Positions 1 through 6,577 of a DNA stretch of 8,860 nucleotides are shown here, one piece after another; positions within the stretch are counted from its first letter, which is position 1, and each line of letters opens with the position of its first letter. Below the pieces are notes generated by a model. It was not told where the DNA came from and searched no databases. It saw only the letters and a program-made list of their open reading frames with translations. Both the position numbers and the translations under genes were made by a program. The stretch is taken from NCBI GenBank assembly GCA_963926275.1, contig CAWUWP010000113.1:1-8860 (forward strand), written 5' to 3'. Origin of the DNA: UBA1858 sp963926275 (GTDB taxonomy: Bacteria; Pseudomonadota; Gammaproteobacteria; UBA4575).

Positions 1-2
1 GA

Positions 3-785
3 AAATTTGCAGAAGTACGTGAAAGCATCAATGAAACTCTCATCAACTTAGAAGGAATGGTTCAACAGATACAGTCTGCTTCTAGCATGGAAGAAATGAC
101 AAGCACAGTTAAAAATAACGCTGACAATGCAAAAGAATCCAGCGAGCTTTCAAGCACCAGTGCAGAACAAGCAAAACACGGTGGTACAGTTGTGAAAAGT
201 GCCATTGAAGCAATGCATGAAATCAACTCTTCTAGCAATAAAATCGCGAGCATTACCAATGTGATTGATGAAATTGCATTCCAAACTAATTTACTTGCTT
301 TGAATGCCTCAGTTGAAGCAGCCAGAGCAGGACAGCAAGGCAGAGGATTTGCTGTGGTTGCAACTGAAGTGCGTAACTTAGCTCAACGTAGCGCGACTGC
401 TGCTAAGGAAATTAAAAGTCTCATAGAAGATAGTGTTGTCAAAATAAAAACCGGCAATCAGCTAGTTGATGAATCAGGTAAAGTATTAGAACAAGTCGTT
501 AGCTCAGTTTCACAAGTTAATCACCTAATGTCTGAAATTGCTTCGGATAACCAAGAACAATATCTTGGCATTGAGCAAGTCAATTCAGCCATTAATCAAA
601 TGGATGAAATGACTCAGAAAAACACTCGCTTAGTACAAGACACGACAAAAGTAAGTGCAGAGCTTTCCGATTAAGCAAACAAAATGAATTCGCTAATGAA
701 CTTCTTCACAACCGAGGATTCAGGCGCTAACAATAAATCAGTTAGTGATGCAATAGTATTCGGCGATCAGCGCCAGGCCAGCTAA
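3..785 (+). pseudogene. Methyl-accepting chemotaxis protein, C-terminal part; 5' cut by window edge, in-frame TAA near 3' end
   Basis: This is the cytoplasmic signalling domain of a chemoreceptor, which in this family binds CheW and CheA at its hairpin tip and is modified by CheR and CheB on the flanking helices. The frame is open to the left edge, so the sensor, membrane and HAMP parts lie outside. The MCP signature is clear: SMEEMTSTVK, DEIAFQTNLLALN, VEAARAGQQGRGFAVVA, EVRNLAQRS and IKSLIEDSV, a conserved tip with its returning helix. Two lesions are visible. First, the upstream helix passes directly from LEGMVQQIQSA into SSMEEMTSTVK (about 75-89); relatives carry roughly 30 more residues there, including the first methylation segment. 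Second, a TAA at 672-674 sits where relatives have a conserved Gln (family pattern L-S/N-D/E-Q-A). The same frame then continues as ANKMNSLMNFFTTEDSG, a normal receptor tail, to a TAA at 783-785. Without readthrough the product ends AELSD. Family assignment is very secure; loss of function is inferred. Confidence 0.9.
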
Positions 786-810
786 ATTTAGCCCCAAGAA
801 TTGCTGCCAT

Positions 811-1488
811 TTATTTTGACGAGAAATACACATCTCCAAAACTGGCGGCAGCCTGAAGTCCCGAGTTATCTGTATCAACCATAATAGCAACACCATCAAT
901 GGAATTTACCTCGATACCGAAATGCTTTTCAAAATCGAGTTTGACATTAACTCTCTCAGACACCCACTGTTGATTGGCGTCTAAACTTGTTCTCAAAGAA
1001 ATCATCATTGCCTTATCAGTGAAGGCATTTGGCCATGATTTCCGGGGAGACTGTTGACTTGACCAGACATAATTTAATGCCTTGGTTTTCCACGGTGCAA
1101 ACCCTCGCTTAACAATCACATAGACACGAGCGGAATAATCATCGCCCGCTTTTGTTTGCTCATTCATTTCTGGCAGTGGATTATCTACCCTCCATTCCCA
1201 GTTCAGATAAGGTGTCGTATTTAAATCCACCTTTACTTTTTTATATAATGCTGACGCAGAATTATCAGCACTTGCATACAAATATGCTAATTCCGATTGG
1301 CTATTAATTTCATATGATGTTTTACCACTAAATGATTTTTGATCCCATTCGGATAGATCCATGTTTGAGAATTCGCCAACACTGACATGATTCTGCTGCG
1401 AAAAGAGAGGCAACGAAATAAATGCGAGCATAATTAATGTGCCCACACCCATTTTTCCGCTCAAAATTTTGTGAAATTTGTCATTCAT
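811..1488 (-). CDS. Exported DUF3047 family protein
   Basis: This resembles the DUF3047 family, whose function is unknown. Seen motifs, numbered from the ATG at 1488 (225 aa): LNWEWRVD 95-102, GDDYSARVYV 115-124, ALNYVW 137-142, a W175-to-ERVNV182 segment, IMVDTDNS 202-209 and a closing FGDVYF. These are the conserved blocks of the family in the right order, and the length is normal. The N-terminus has Lys residues followed by a hydrophobic stretch (GVGTLIMLAFISLPLFS), which looks like a signal peptide for export to the periplasm. Start choice is uncertain. A TTG at 1524 would add 12 residues, and an ATG at 1452 has a weak GAG-type ribosome site but gives a signal peptide without basic residues. 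I prefer 1488 because it keeps the Lys-rich n-region. It converges on the chemoreceptor gene and diverges from the glycosylase gene. No obvious operon partner. Confidence 0.85.
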   Translation of the reverse strand: MNDKFHKILSGKMGVGTLIMLAFISLPLFSQQNHVSVGEFSNMDLSEWDQKSFSGKTSYEINSQSELAYLYASADNSASALYKKVKVDLNTTPYLNWEWRVDNPLPEMNEQTKAGDDYSARVYVIVKRGFAPWKTKALNYVWSSQQSPRKSWPNAFTDKAMMISLRTSLDANQQWVSERVNVKLDFEKHFGIEVNSIDGVAIMVDTDNSGLQAAASFGDVYFSSK

Positions 1489-1557
1489 AAATATAAGACA
1501 GCTATTTAACCAGTAATCGTTCAACCGACCAACAATATACTTTCATTTACATGCCTC

Positions 1558-1570
1558 ATATTAGTAATAT
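1558..1570. promoter_or_regulatory. Small inverted repeat between divergent genes
   Basis: ATATTA and TAATAT flank a single G, giving a perfect 6+1+6 inverted repeat in the gap between the DUF3047 gene and the glycosylase gene. Its position, 33 bases before the glycosylase ATG, would suit an operator or a -10 region. The surrounding DNA is very AT-rich, so chance is a fair explanation. I found no convincing -35/-10 pair for either gene. Confidence 0.2.
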
Positions 1571-1602
1571 AGTGACATATAAACAATATATGCCTACATC
1601 TA

Positions 1603-2217
1603 ATGAATAAAGCACAAATCAAAAAAGGGCTGCTTAGCATTGCTCAGCATGACGCTGAGCTTAAGCATGCTTTGAGTATCTATGGCTATCCTCAACCCAG
1701 AGTACAAGCCGCAGGATTTGAAACGTTTGTAGTCACTATTGTCAATCAGCAACTTTCTAGCCAAGCGGCTAGCGCTATCATGCAACGTGTTAGAGACTTA
1801 TTGACTGATGTCACTCCAGCTAATGTTCTTGCACGACGAAAAATTACATTGAGGAAGGCAGGCCTCTCAGAACGAAAGGTTGAATATATCCAAGGACTTG
1901 CTAAAGCTATAAAACATGGGCAATTTGATCCAGACAACCTTATTTCGCTAGATAATACTAGCGCCATTGATAGCATCACTAACTTACATGGATTTGGAGA
2001 ATGGAGTGCAGAAATCTACTTAATGTTTTCGCTTGGGAGAAAAGATATTTTTCCAGCCAATGACCTAGCATTGCAAGTAGCACTAAAAAATTTAAAAAAT
2101 CTGGACAAGAGACCGACACCGAAGTTGGCACGGTCTCTTGTCGAACACTGGGCACCCTGGCGCAGTGCTGGCAGCTTATTTTTATGGCACTTCTACAATG
2201 TCGAAAAGAACCAATAG
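1603..2217 (+). CDS. DNA-3-methyladenine glycosylase II (AlkA-type, HhH-GPD superfamily)
   Basis: A base-excision repair glycosylase expected to remove alkylated purines such as 3-methyladenine from DNA. The 204 residues match the catalytic core without the extra N-terminal domain of E. coli AlkA. Visible are the early helix VVTIVNQQLSSQAA (43-56), the helix-hairpin-helix LHGFGEWSAEIYL (128-140), the catalytic Asp154 in PANDLALQ, and the C-terminal WAPWRSAGSLFLWHF (183-197) typical of the family. The ATG has no clear Shine-Dalgarno sequence. The gene ends in TAG at 2215-2217 and abuts the stop of the converging beta-helix gene with no bases between. The coding sequence holds at least four hairpin-forming inverted repeats, one with 12-bp arms (listed separately). 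The reading frame itself looks intact. Confidence 0.92.
   Translation: MNKAQIKKGLLSIAQHDAELKHALSIYGYPQPRVQAAGFETFVVTIVNQQLSSQAASAIMQRVRDLLTDVTPANVLARRKITLRKAGLSERKVEYIQGLAKAIKHGQFDPDNLISLDNTSAIDSITNLHGFGEWSAEIYLMFSLGRKDIFPANDLALQVALKNLKNLDKRPTPKLARSLVEHWAPWRSAGSLFLWHFYNVEKNQ
1642..1660 (+). repeat. Hairpin inside the glycosylase gene, 7-bp arms
   Basis: GCTCAGC (1642-1648) and GCTGAGC (1654-1660) are exact inverted copies around a 5-base loop. Outside them GCTTA (1632-1636) can pair with TAAGC (1662-1666), extending the structure. It lies 40 to 60 bases after the start codon, where mRNA folding could affect early translation. No effect can be shown from sequence alone. Confidence 0.4.
2104..2142 (+). 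repeat. Hairpin inside the glycosylase gene, perfect 12-bp arms
   Basis: GACAAGAGACCG (2104-2115) and CGGTCTCTTGTC (2131-2142) are exact reverse complements separated by 15 bases. It falls in codons around DKRPTPKLARSLV, so it must serve coding and pairing together. There is no T-run behind it, so it does not look like an intrinsic terminator. Confidence 0.6.
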
Positions 2218-3156
2218 TTACTCAGCATACTCACGATCAACTAAAATAGTTTTACCGCCTTTTAATATATTGTTTTCTAGCATCTCTTCAGTGCTAGTAA
2301 GGTTCCTCAAAAACACAACACTTCTAGAAGTGTTGTTGATGAACTTATTATTCTTTACAACAATACTTTTTGTCTCATTTCTCCCACCTTCACAAGCAAT
2401 ACATATTGCAGTAGTCTTATTATCGCTCAATGGTCCTTTCTGAATAATATTATTCTCAATTAACACAGATCCACCATTAGAAATATCAATAGCATAGCTA
2501 GCATTACCATCCATACCATCAGAGATTTCATTTCCAATCACTTCCGTATAACTTGCTCTCGACTTAATATGATGACCTGTTTTTTGCTTAATAAATAGAG
2601 AGTCAATCACTCGCAATATTTTAGCCCCGTCATCATAAATACCATGACCCCATCGCGGAAGTTCTTTGCCATTTAGCTCAAATACCGAGCGGCGAATAAT
2701 AACTTCTGAGTCTGGACTAGGAGAAGCAAAAAATCCGAATTCATTATTCAGAAAATATGAATCATTTATTGTAATATTTATTCCATCAAACCGGATACCA
2801 GCGCCATTTCTATCTGGCACCCGAGCATGAACAAATTCAATCCCTTCAACCAGCACATCATTTCCAACTATGACAAAAATAGCCTTTCCTTCACAGGCAA
2901 CATCTTTAAAACGAACTTTTTCTTTCTATTTAGGCCACCCTTTCGGTCGTACTGTAATATTGTTGGCTTCAAACACAGCACAGTCACGATACACACCCGG
3001 GACTATTTCAACCGTGTCGCCATCTTCAACAACATGTTGAACTTCATCGATTGATTTATACTTTTCATTAACGCCGACATAAAGCGTATCGGCACTCACA
3101 ATCGTAGTACTTACTAGGGCTATGAATGCTGATATATTTAATATTGATTGATTCAT
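2218..3156 (-). pseudogene. Exported right-handed parallel beta-helix protein, interrupted by in-frame TAG
   Basis: Read through a single TAG, this is one 312-residue frame. Codons 1-76 give a signal peptide (MNQSILNISAFIALVSTTIVSA, probably cut after VSA) and the usual start of a beta-helix domain: TLYVG, YKSIDEVQ, DGDTVEIVPGVYRD, NNITVR. Codon 77 (2926-2928) is TAG. The same frame continues with EGKAIFVIVGNDVLVEGIEF, NGAGIRFDG, and repeated N-rich turns (NNEFGFF, ENNIIQKG, KNNKFINN) characteristic of NosD/pectate-lyase-like beta-helices. Such proteins often bind or cleave extracellular polysaccharide; the substrate here cannot be told. A GGAGGAG site 13 bases before the ATG supports the start. 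Without readthrough only a 76-residue fragment is made; a GTG at 2854-2856 could start a second fragment lacking the signal peptide. The total length looks like a complete family member, so the stop appears recent. Confidence 0.8.
2315..2336. repeat. 22-bp perfect palindrome inside the beta-helix gene
   Basis: Eleven-base arms with no spacer are centred on TCTAGA (2323-2328): ACAACACTTCT followed by its exact reverse complement. On the coding strand it encodes part of NNTSRSVV near the C-terminus. It is longer than expected by chance in a window of this size. A dimeric protein site or a simple coincidence with coding sequence are both possible. Confidence 0.5.
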
Positions 3157-3169
3157 TTTTAAGGGAACA

Positions 3170-3176
3170 CTCCTCC
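3170..3176 (-). promoter_or_regulatory. Ribosome binding site of the beta-helix gene
   Basis: On the minus strand GGAGGAG lies 13 bases upstream of the ATG at 3156. The match is very strong, the spacing rather long. It fixes the start that yields a signal peptide, since no other in-frame start lies nearer. Confidence 0.55.
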
Positions 3177-3228
3177 ATTAGATTTAATATACTTGACCAG
3201 CTACGCAGCAAATAATTCGCGCGCTTAA

Positions 3229-3237
3229 TGATATAAT
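3229..3237 (+). promoter_or_regulatory. Extended -10 promoter for the FkbM-like gene
   Basis: TGATATAAT matches the extended -10 consensus TGnTATAAT exactly. No good -35 lies 17 bases upstream (CAAATA at 3209-3214), which extended -10 promoters can tolerate. Transcription would begin near 3244 and leave a leader of about 70 bases before the ATG at 3313. Confidence 0.5.
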
Positions 3238-3240
3238 GCA

Positions 3241-3288
3241 AGCTTGTTCATATGCATAGCTGCTTTATACGCATATCTCACCCAAGCT
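3241..3288 (+). repeat. Nested inverted repeats in the predicted leader of the FkbM-like gene
   Basis: AGCTTG (3241-3246) pairs with CAAGCT (3283-3288), and inside it ATATGC (3250-3255) pairs with GCATAT (3271-3276). The two arms could form one interrupted stem in the 5' leader predicted from the upstream promoter. No known riboswitch pattern is recognisable. Confidence 0.3.
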
Positions 3289-3312
3289 AACAACTAACTA
3301 AACTAAATTCGC

Positions 3313-4167
3313 ATGAAAATTAATGATTTATTGAATACCTTACGACCTAAACAGGTAGACCACGCTACCAGGGTACGCATGGGCTGCTCAGGCGACGGTG
3401 GTTATGTCATTATGGATCATAAGAACTTATCCCAGACAGTGCTGTATTCTTACGGTATTGAAGATAATGATAGCTTTGACCAACAATATCATAATCGTTA
3501 TAGCGCGAATGTGCGCCAGTATGATTTTTCAATTGCTCCCCCTCCACAAAGGCTAGGCTTCAGCTTTACTCAAGAAGGCATAAGTCATGAAAAAACCGAT
3601 AATTGTGATACCTTTGAATCACATATCGCACGCAACTCTGATCAGGATAAGCGCATATTTTTAAAAATGGATGTCGAAGGAGCAGAGTGGTTAACTTTCC
3701 TAAACATGCCTGAACATATTCTTTTACAGTGCAATCAAATTGCAATTGAAGTTCATGACTTATCTGGACTCGGCATTAACACTATGTATCCACAGGTATC
3801 TCTGGAACAAAAAATTGCCGTCATGGAAAAAATAACCAAACACTTTCATTGCTGGAATGTACATGCCAATAATTATGCCAGCATGTTTATTGTCGACGGA
3901 TACAAAGTCCCCGACGTAATGGAAATGACTTTTGTGAACAAAAAGCTACATCCCGGTGGACAGGCTGCAACAGAGCTATTTCCCACCCAGTACGACCAAG
4001 CCTGCCATGCTCGCATGCAAGACCATGTGCTTGATTTTTGGCCATTTTATGCTGGAACAGAAATCATCGCTCCGAAAAAGCCACTACTGGAACAAAAAAT
4101 TGCACGCTTAAAACGTAGCCTGAGTACACGCAAGTGGAAGTTCTTACGAAAAAGACATGCTAAGTGA
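3313..4167 (+). CDS. FkbM-like methyltransferase family protein
   Basis: A 284-residue protein with the FkbM-type core block IFLKMDVEGAEW (residues 115-126), followed by IAIEVHDL, the equivalent of the conserved E-x-H strand. The first part contains GCSGDGGYVIMD (24-35) and YSYGIEDNDSFD (45-56), where other FkbM members have a DVGAN-like SAM-binding loop; this variant is known in relatives annotated as FkbM-family or as proteins of unknown function. Such enzymes usually O-methylate sugars or polyketides; the substrate here is unknown. The C-terminus is strongly basic (RLKRSLSTRKWKFLRKRHAK), which could favour membrane or nucleic-acid contact. No Shine-Dalgarno sequence precedes the ATG. The gene ends in TGA one base before the stop of the converging glycosyltransferase gene; a role in the same glycan pathway is an inference from position. 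Confidence 0.75.
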   Translation: MKINDLLNTLRPKQVDHATRVRMGCSGDGGYVIMDHKNLSQTVLYSYGIEDNDSFDQQYHNRYSANVRQYDFSIAPPPQRLGFSFTQEGISHEKTDNCDTFESHIARNSDQDKRIFLKMDVEGAEWLTFLNMPEHILLQCNQIAIEVHDLSGLGINTMYPQVSLEQKIAVMEKITKHFHCWNVHANNYASMFIVDGYKVPDVMEMTFVNKKLHPGGQAATELFPTQYDQACHARMQDHVLDFWPFYAGTEIIAPKKPLLEQKIARLKRSLSTRKWKFLRKRHAK

Positions 4168-4168
4168 G

Positions 4169-5284
4169 TTAATGATTACTTAAGATTTGCCTATAATAAT
4201 TCAAATATTCCTGAGCATTTTTGTTCCAATCAAAACTATCTGCATATTGCTTACGCATAACCATTTTATGCTCTAGCGACTCATCATTATCTTGCAGTCC
4301 ATGCCGCAAAACATTGGACATATAAGCCGCATCAAAATGCTCCCAGTAATAAACCATCTCACCTCCCACCTCGGGGAGACTTGTTTTATTTGAGCAAAAT
4401 ACAGGTTTACCGAAATGCAACGCCTCAATGATTGGCAAACCGAAACCTTCTTGAAGTGACGGGAAGACAAAAGCTCGACACGCTTGAATTAATTCGTACT
4501 TATGCTGTTCTGACACGGCACCCAAAAATATAATCTTATCCTGAACACCTCTTTGCTTTGCTTCAGCTAGCAACTCTTTTTTATATTCATCTTTAACCCC
4601 ACCCGCCACTATCAACTTCAAGTTTTTGACCGAATCAAACTGATTATTCTTTTCCAGCATAGCGAGCAAACTGTGTATATTTTTACGTTTTAAGCCACCC
4701 AGCGTAAACAAGAAGTCTGTGTACTTCTGCTTCCAGGCTTTGCATGCATCTTCATCAACGACAGGTGGATGTTTCACACCATTAATAATCACGCGAGTAT
4801 TTTTTTCGAGCGAAGAAAAATGTTTGGTATATTCTTGCGCCGCAAAATTCGAGATGAAGGCCATATGTGAAACCTCACCTAGCTTGCGGCGTAATCGTTT
4901 CTCAGCTCTTTTTCGCTCCAACGCATGCAGATCATGTACCGTTAACAAAACAGGCGTCACATCATTTAACTTAGGCCCCCATGGAGAATAAAAATGAAGG
5001 TGGTGATATAAATCAAAATCAGGTAAGCAGCATAGAAACTGTCTGCACCCAGTCAGGTAATAACCGAGACGATTAAACCCCGAATACTTAGGTGTAATTG
5101 CGTTGCCCCCAACACACTCATCAAACATTGCTAGCAATGGATTCGGCACAATATATATAAACTCTAAATCATCAGGCTTTAATGCTTCCAATGCCTGAGC
5201 ATAATTTAAAGCCACCTCAGCTAATCCACAGTAAGGAGTAGAAATTTTCCCAAAGTCGATTATGATAGTTTTCTTATTAGACAC
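4169..5284 (-). CDS. Glycosyltransferase family 4 (group 1)
   Basis: A 371-residue GT-B retaining glycosyltransferase, expected to move a sugar from a nucleotide donor to a growing surface or exopolysaccharide chain in the cytoplasm. Seen in order: a glycine-containing N-terminal region DFGKISTPYCGLAEVALNY, VHDLH (116-120), AFISNFAAQEY (142-152), IINGVKHPP (166-174), the domain linker FLFTLGGLKRKNIHSLL (191-207), LKLIVAGG (222-229), and the GT4 signature with the two donor-binding Glu residues, E279 and E287, in SLQEGFGLPIIEA. Length is normal. The start is GTG at 5284; an in-frame TAA lies a few codons upstream and no Shine-Dalgarno sequence is visible, so expression may be weak or the true start unusual. 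It is transcribed away from the redox operon and converges with the methyltransferase. Confidence 0.92.
   Translation of the reverse strand: MSNKKTIIIDFGKISTPYCGLAEVALNYAQALEALKPDDLEFIYIVPNPLLAMFDECVGGNAITPKYSGFNRLGYYLTGCRQFLCCLPDFDLYHHLHFYSPWGPKLNDVTPVLLTVHDLHALERKRAEKRLRRKLGEVSHMAFISNFAAQEYTKHFSSLEKNTRVIINGVKHPPVVDEDACKAWKQKYTDFLFTLGGLKRKNIHSLLAMLEKNNQFDSVKNLKLIVAGGVKDEYKKELLAEAKQRGVQDKIIFLGAVSEQHKYELIQACRAFVFPSLQEGFGLPIIEALHFGKPVFCSNKTSLPEVGGEMVYYWEHFDAAYMSNVLRHGLQDNDESLEHKMVMRKQYADSFDWNKNAQEYLNYYRQILSNH
5126..5139. repeat. 14-bp perfect palindrome inside the glycosyltransferase gene
   Basis: CATTGCTAGCAATG is its own reverse complement. It encodes part of the MFDECVGG region on the minus strand. 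Coding constraint or chance is a sufficient explanation. Confidence 0.25.
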
Positions 5285-5430
5285 AATATTATTTTAAAAA
5301 CACATTAGAATTTATAGACTAAAGATCAATTCTATATCTGATCGCATTGGCATGATAGTTATAGCCAAGAAACTTAATAACAAATGAAAGAAATCAACAT
5401 CAGGCTAGCTTGTCTACACTATTGAACTTT

Positions 5431-5435
5431 GAGGA
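5431..5435 (+). promoter_or_regulatory. Ribosome binding site of the redox operon
   Basis: GAGGA lies 6 bases before the ATG at 5442, an ideal position. It is the best ribosome site in the window and shows that the true start of the peroxiredoxin-like gene is at 5442, ahead of the in-frame TAA at 5598, rather than at the downstream ATG at 5661, which has no such site. Confidence 0.75.
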
Positions 5436-5441
5436 CATAAA

Positions 5442-6074
5442 ATGAAAATCATTACCTACTCTATCTTTTTAATATTGTTTTCACTGCAATCATCATTCGC
5501 TTACGCAGGACAATACAACTCAATACTCAGTATAGGCGACAATTTACCAGAATTTAACAACCTCCCCTCCGTCTCTGGCGACACTATTTCTTTCAACTAA
5601 CTTAAAGAAGATATTCTCGTTTTTGTCTCGTTAGCTAACAATTGCCCCTGGGTAAAAGGAATGGATAAATACTTGGTTGCTCTCAATAATCAATTCCGTA
5701 ATGACAGCGTTCGCATTATCGGCTTAAGCATGAATCATCACGAAGATGATCAATTGCCCGCAATGGCTGTGCATGCGCAGAAGGTCGGTTATCACTTTGA
5801 TTATTTATATGATGAAAGCCAAGAGCTTGGAAGAGCACTGGGCGCCACCCGAACACCGGAGTACTTTGTATTAAACGAGCAGTGTGAGTTAGTTTATATG
5901 GGTGCACTATACAATTCACCCGCGAAAATGAATAACGATGGCTCTGTAAAACACATCAATGGTGAACCCAGCGAATTTTATGTGCAAAATACAATACTAG
6001 CGACTCTCAGCAGCACACACGTCGAACCTGCTGAAACTCGCGCACATGGATGCACCGTGAAATATGTTCAATAA
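5442..6074 (+). pseudogene. Exported peroxiredoxin-like (PRX_like1 / AhpC-TSA) protein, interrupted by in-frame TAA
   Basis: Read through one TAA this is a 210-residue thioredoxin-fold protein. Residues 1-22 form a signal peptide ending FAYA before GQ. Then come GDNLPEFNNL, GDTISFN, the stop at codon 53 (5598-5600), and in the same frame LKEDILVFVSLANNCPWVKGMD, matching the region around the putative peroxidatic Cys (here C68) of PRX_like1 proteins. Further family marks are FDYLYDESQELGRALGATRTPEYFVL, with TP as the cis-Pro pair, and the tail ETRAHGCTVKYVQ with C204. Members are thought to act in thiol redox chemistry outside the cytoplasm; partners are unknown. Without readthrough only a 52-residue fragment is made; starting at the ATG 5661 would lose the signal peptide and C68. 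The 3' end overlaps the next redox gene by 11 bases, so the two form an operon. Confidence 0.82.
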
Positions 6075-6555
6075 ATTCATTCAATCTATTTTAGCGTCCT
6101 TAGCCTTGTTGGCTTTAAGCCATACAACCATCAATGCTGATGATGGCTCTTTAATGGTGCCATTAAATCATCAGCAATGGATAGATAAGCGCCAATTATT
6201 TTTACCCACTATCGTTGTTGTTGATATGTGTGCAATGTGGTGCGTCAGCTGTATTGAGAGATCCCCAGAAATGGTGAAAATGCATGACCAATATAACAAA
6301 GACAAGGTGGTATTTGTCAGTATGAACTTAGATGATAGAGAGGATTTAGAGTCTTTAGCTGCCGCAGAGAAATTTCTAATGTCAATGAGTGCTCAATTTG
6401 ACCACTATCGTATGAATGAAAATCTAATGACAACATTTGAGAAAACTAATTTAATTGGCATTCCTGCTATCCTTATTTACGATCAAAAGGGTAAAGAGCG
6501 CTATCGATTAACCGGCGACAACCCCAATAAACAGTTTACAGAACATGATATATAA
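6064..6555 (+). CDS. Exported thioredoxin-like protein, probably cut short by tandem TAATAA
   Basis: A 163-residue thioredoxin-fold protein with a signal peptide (MFNKFIQSILASLALLALSH, cleavage probably near INA-DD). The active site is C60-V-S-C63 in MCAMWCVSC, followed by VVFVSMNLDD and the cis-Pro P134 in GIPAILIY, then RYRLTGDNPNKQF. It is expected to reduce or exchange disulfides in the periplasm, probably with the peroxiredoxin-like product encoded just upstream (11-base overlap, translational coupling likely). The frame meets TAA TAA at 6553-6558, but continues as AIKTLLEQ and then a TAA at 6583-6585. That reads as the natural last helix, so two adjacent codons seem to have become stops, costing about ten residues. 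The fold and active site should survive. C56 stands where relatives usually have Trp (WAxWC). Confidence 0.85.
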   Translation: MFNKFIQSILASLALLALSHTTINADDGSLMVPLNHQQWIDKRQLFLPTIVVVDMCAMWCVSCIERSPEMVKMHDQYNKDKVVFVSMNLDDREDLESLAAAEKFLMSMSAQFDHYRMNENLMTTFEKTNLIGIPAILIYDQKGKERYRLTGDNPNKQFTEHDI

Positions 6556-6577
6556 TAAGCGATAAAGACCTTGCTTG

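Noticed and set aside
62..259. Minus-strand hydrophobic frame opposite the chemoreceptor
   Set aside because: It arises from antisense reading of the chemoreceptor helix; the conserved sense frame explains the sequence.
762..774. GGCG/CGCC hairpin between the chemoreceptor and DUF3047 gene ends
   Set aside because: Only four pairs, and it lies inside the residual chemoreceptor frame; no T-run follows.
2138..2443. Plus-strand open frame of about 100 codons over the end of the beta-helix gene
   Set aside because: It overlaps the glycosylase end and the antisense of a recognisable beta-helix gene, and its product resembles no family I know.
4161..4182. Possible terminator over the two converging stop codons (TAAGTGA with TTACTTA)
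   Set aside because: Seven AT-rich pairs including a wobble, an 8-base loop and no T-run make it too weak to list.
4719..4991. Plus-strand open frame of 90 codons opposite the glycosyltransferase
   Set aside because: It is antisense to a conserved glycosyltransferase region and has no ribosome site.
5285..5441. Promoters in the gap between the glycosyltransferase and the redox operon
   Set aside because: Several AT-rich hexamers exist but no pair with acceptable spacing; only the ribosome site is supported.
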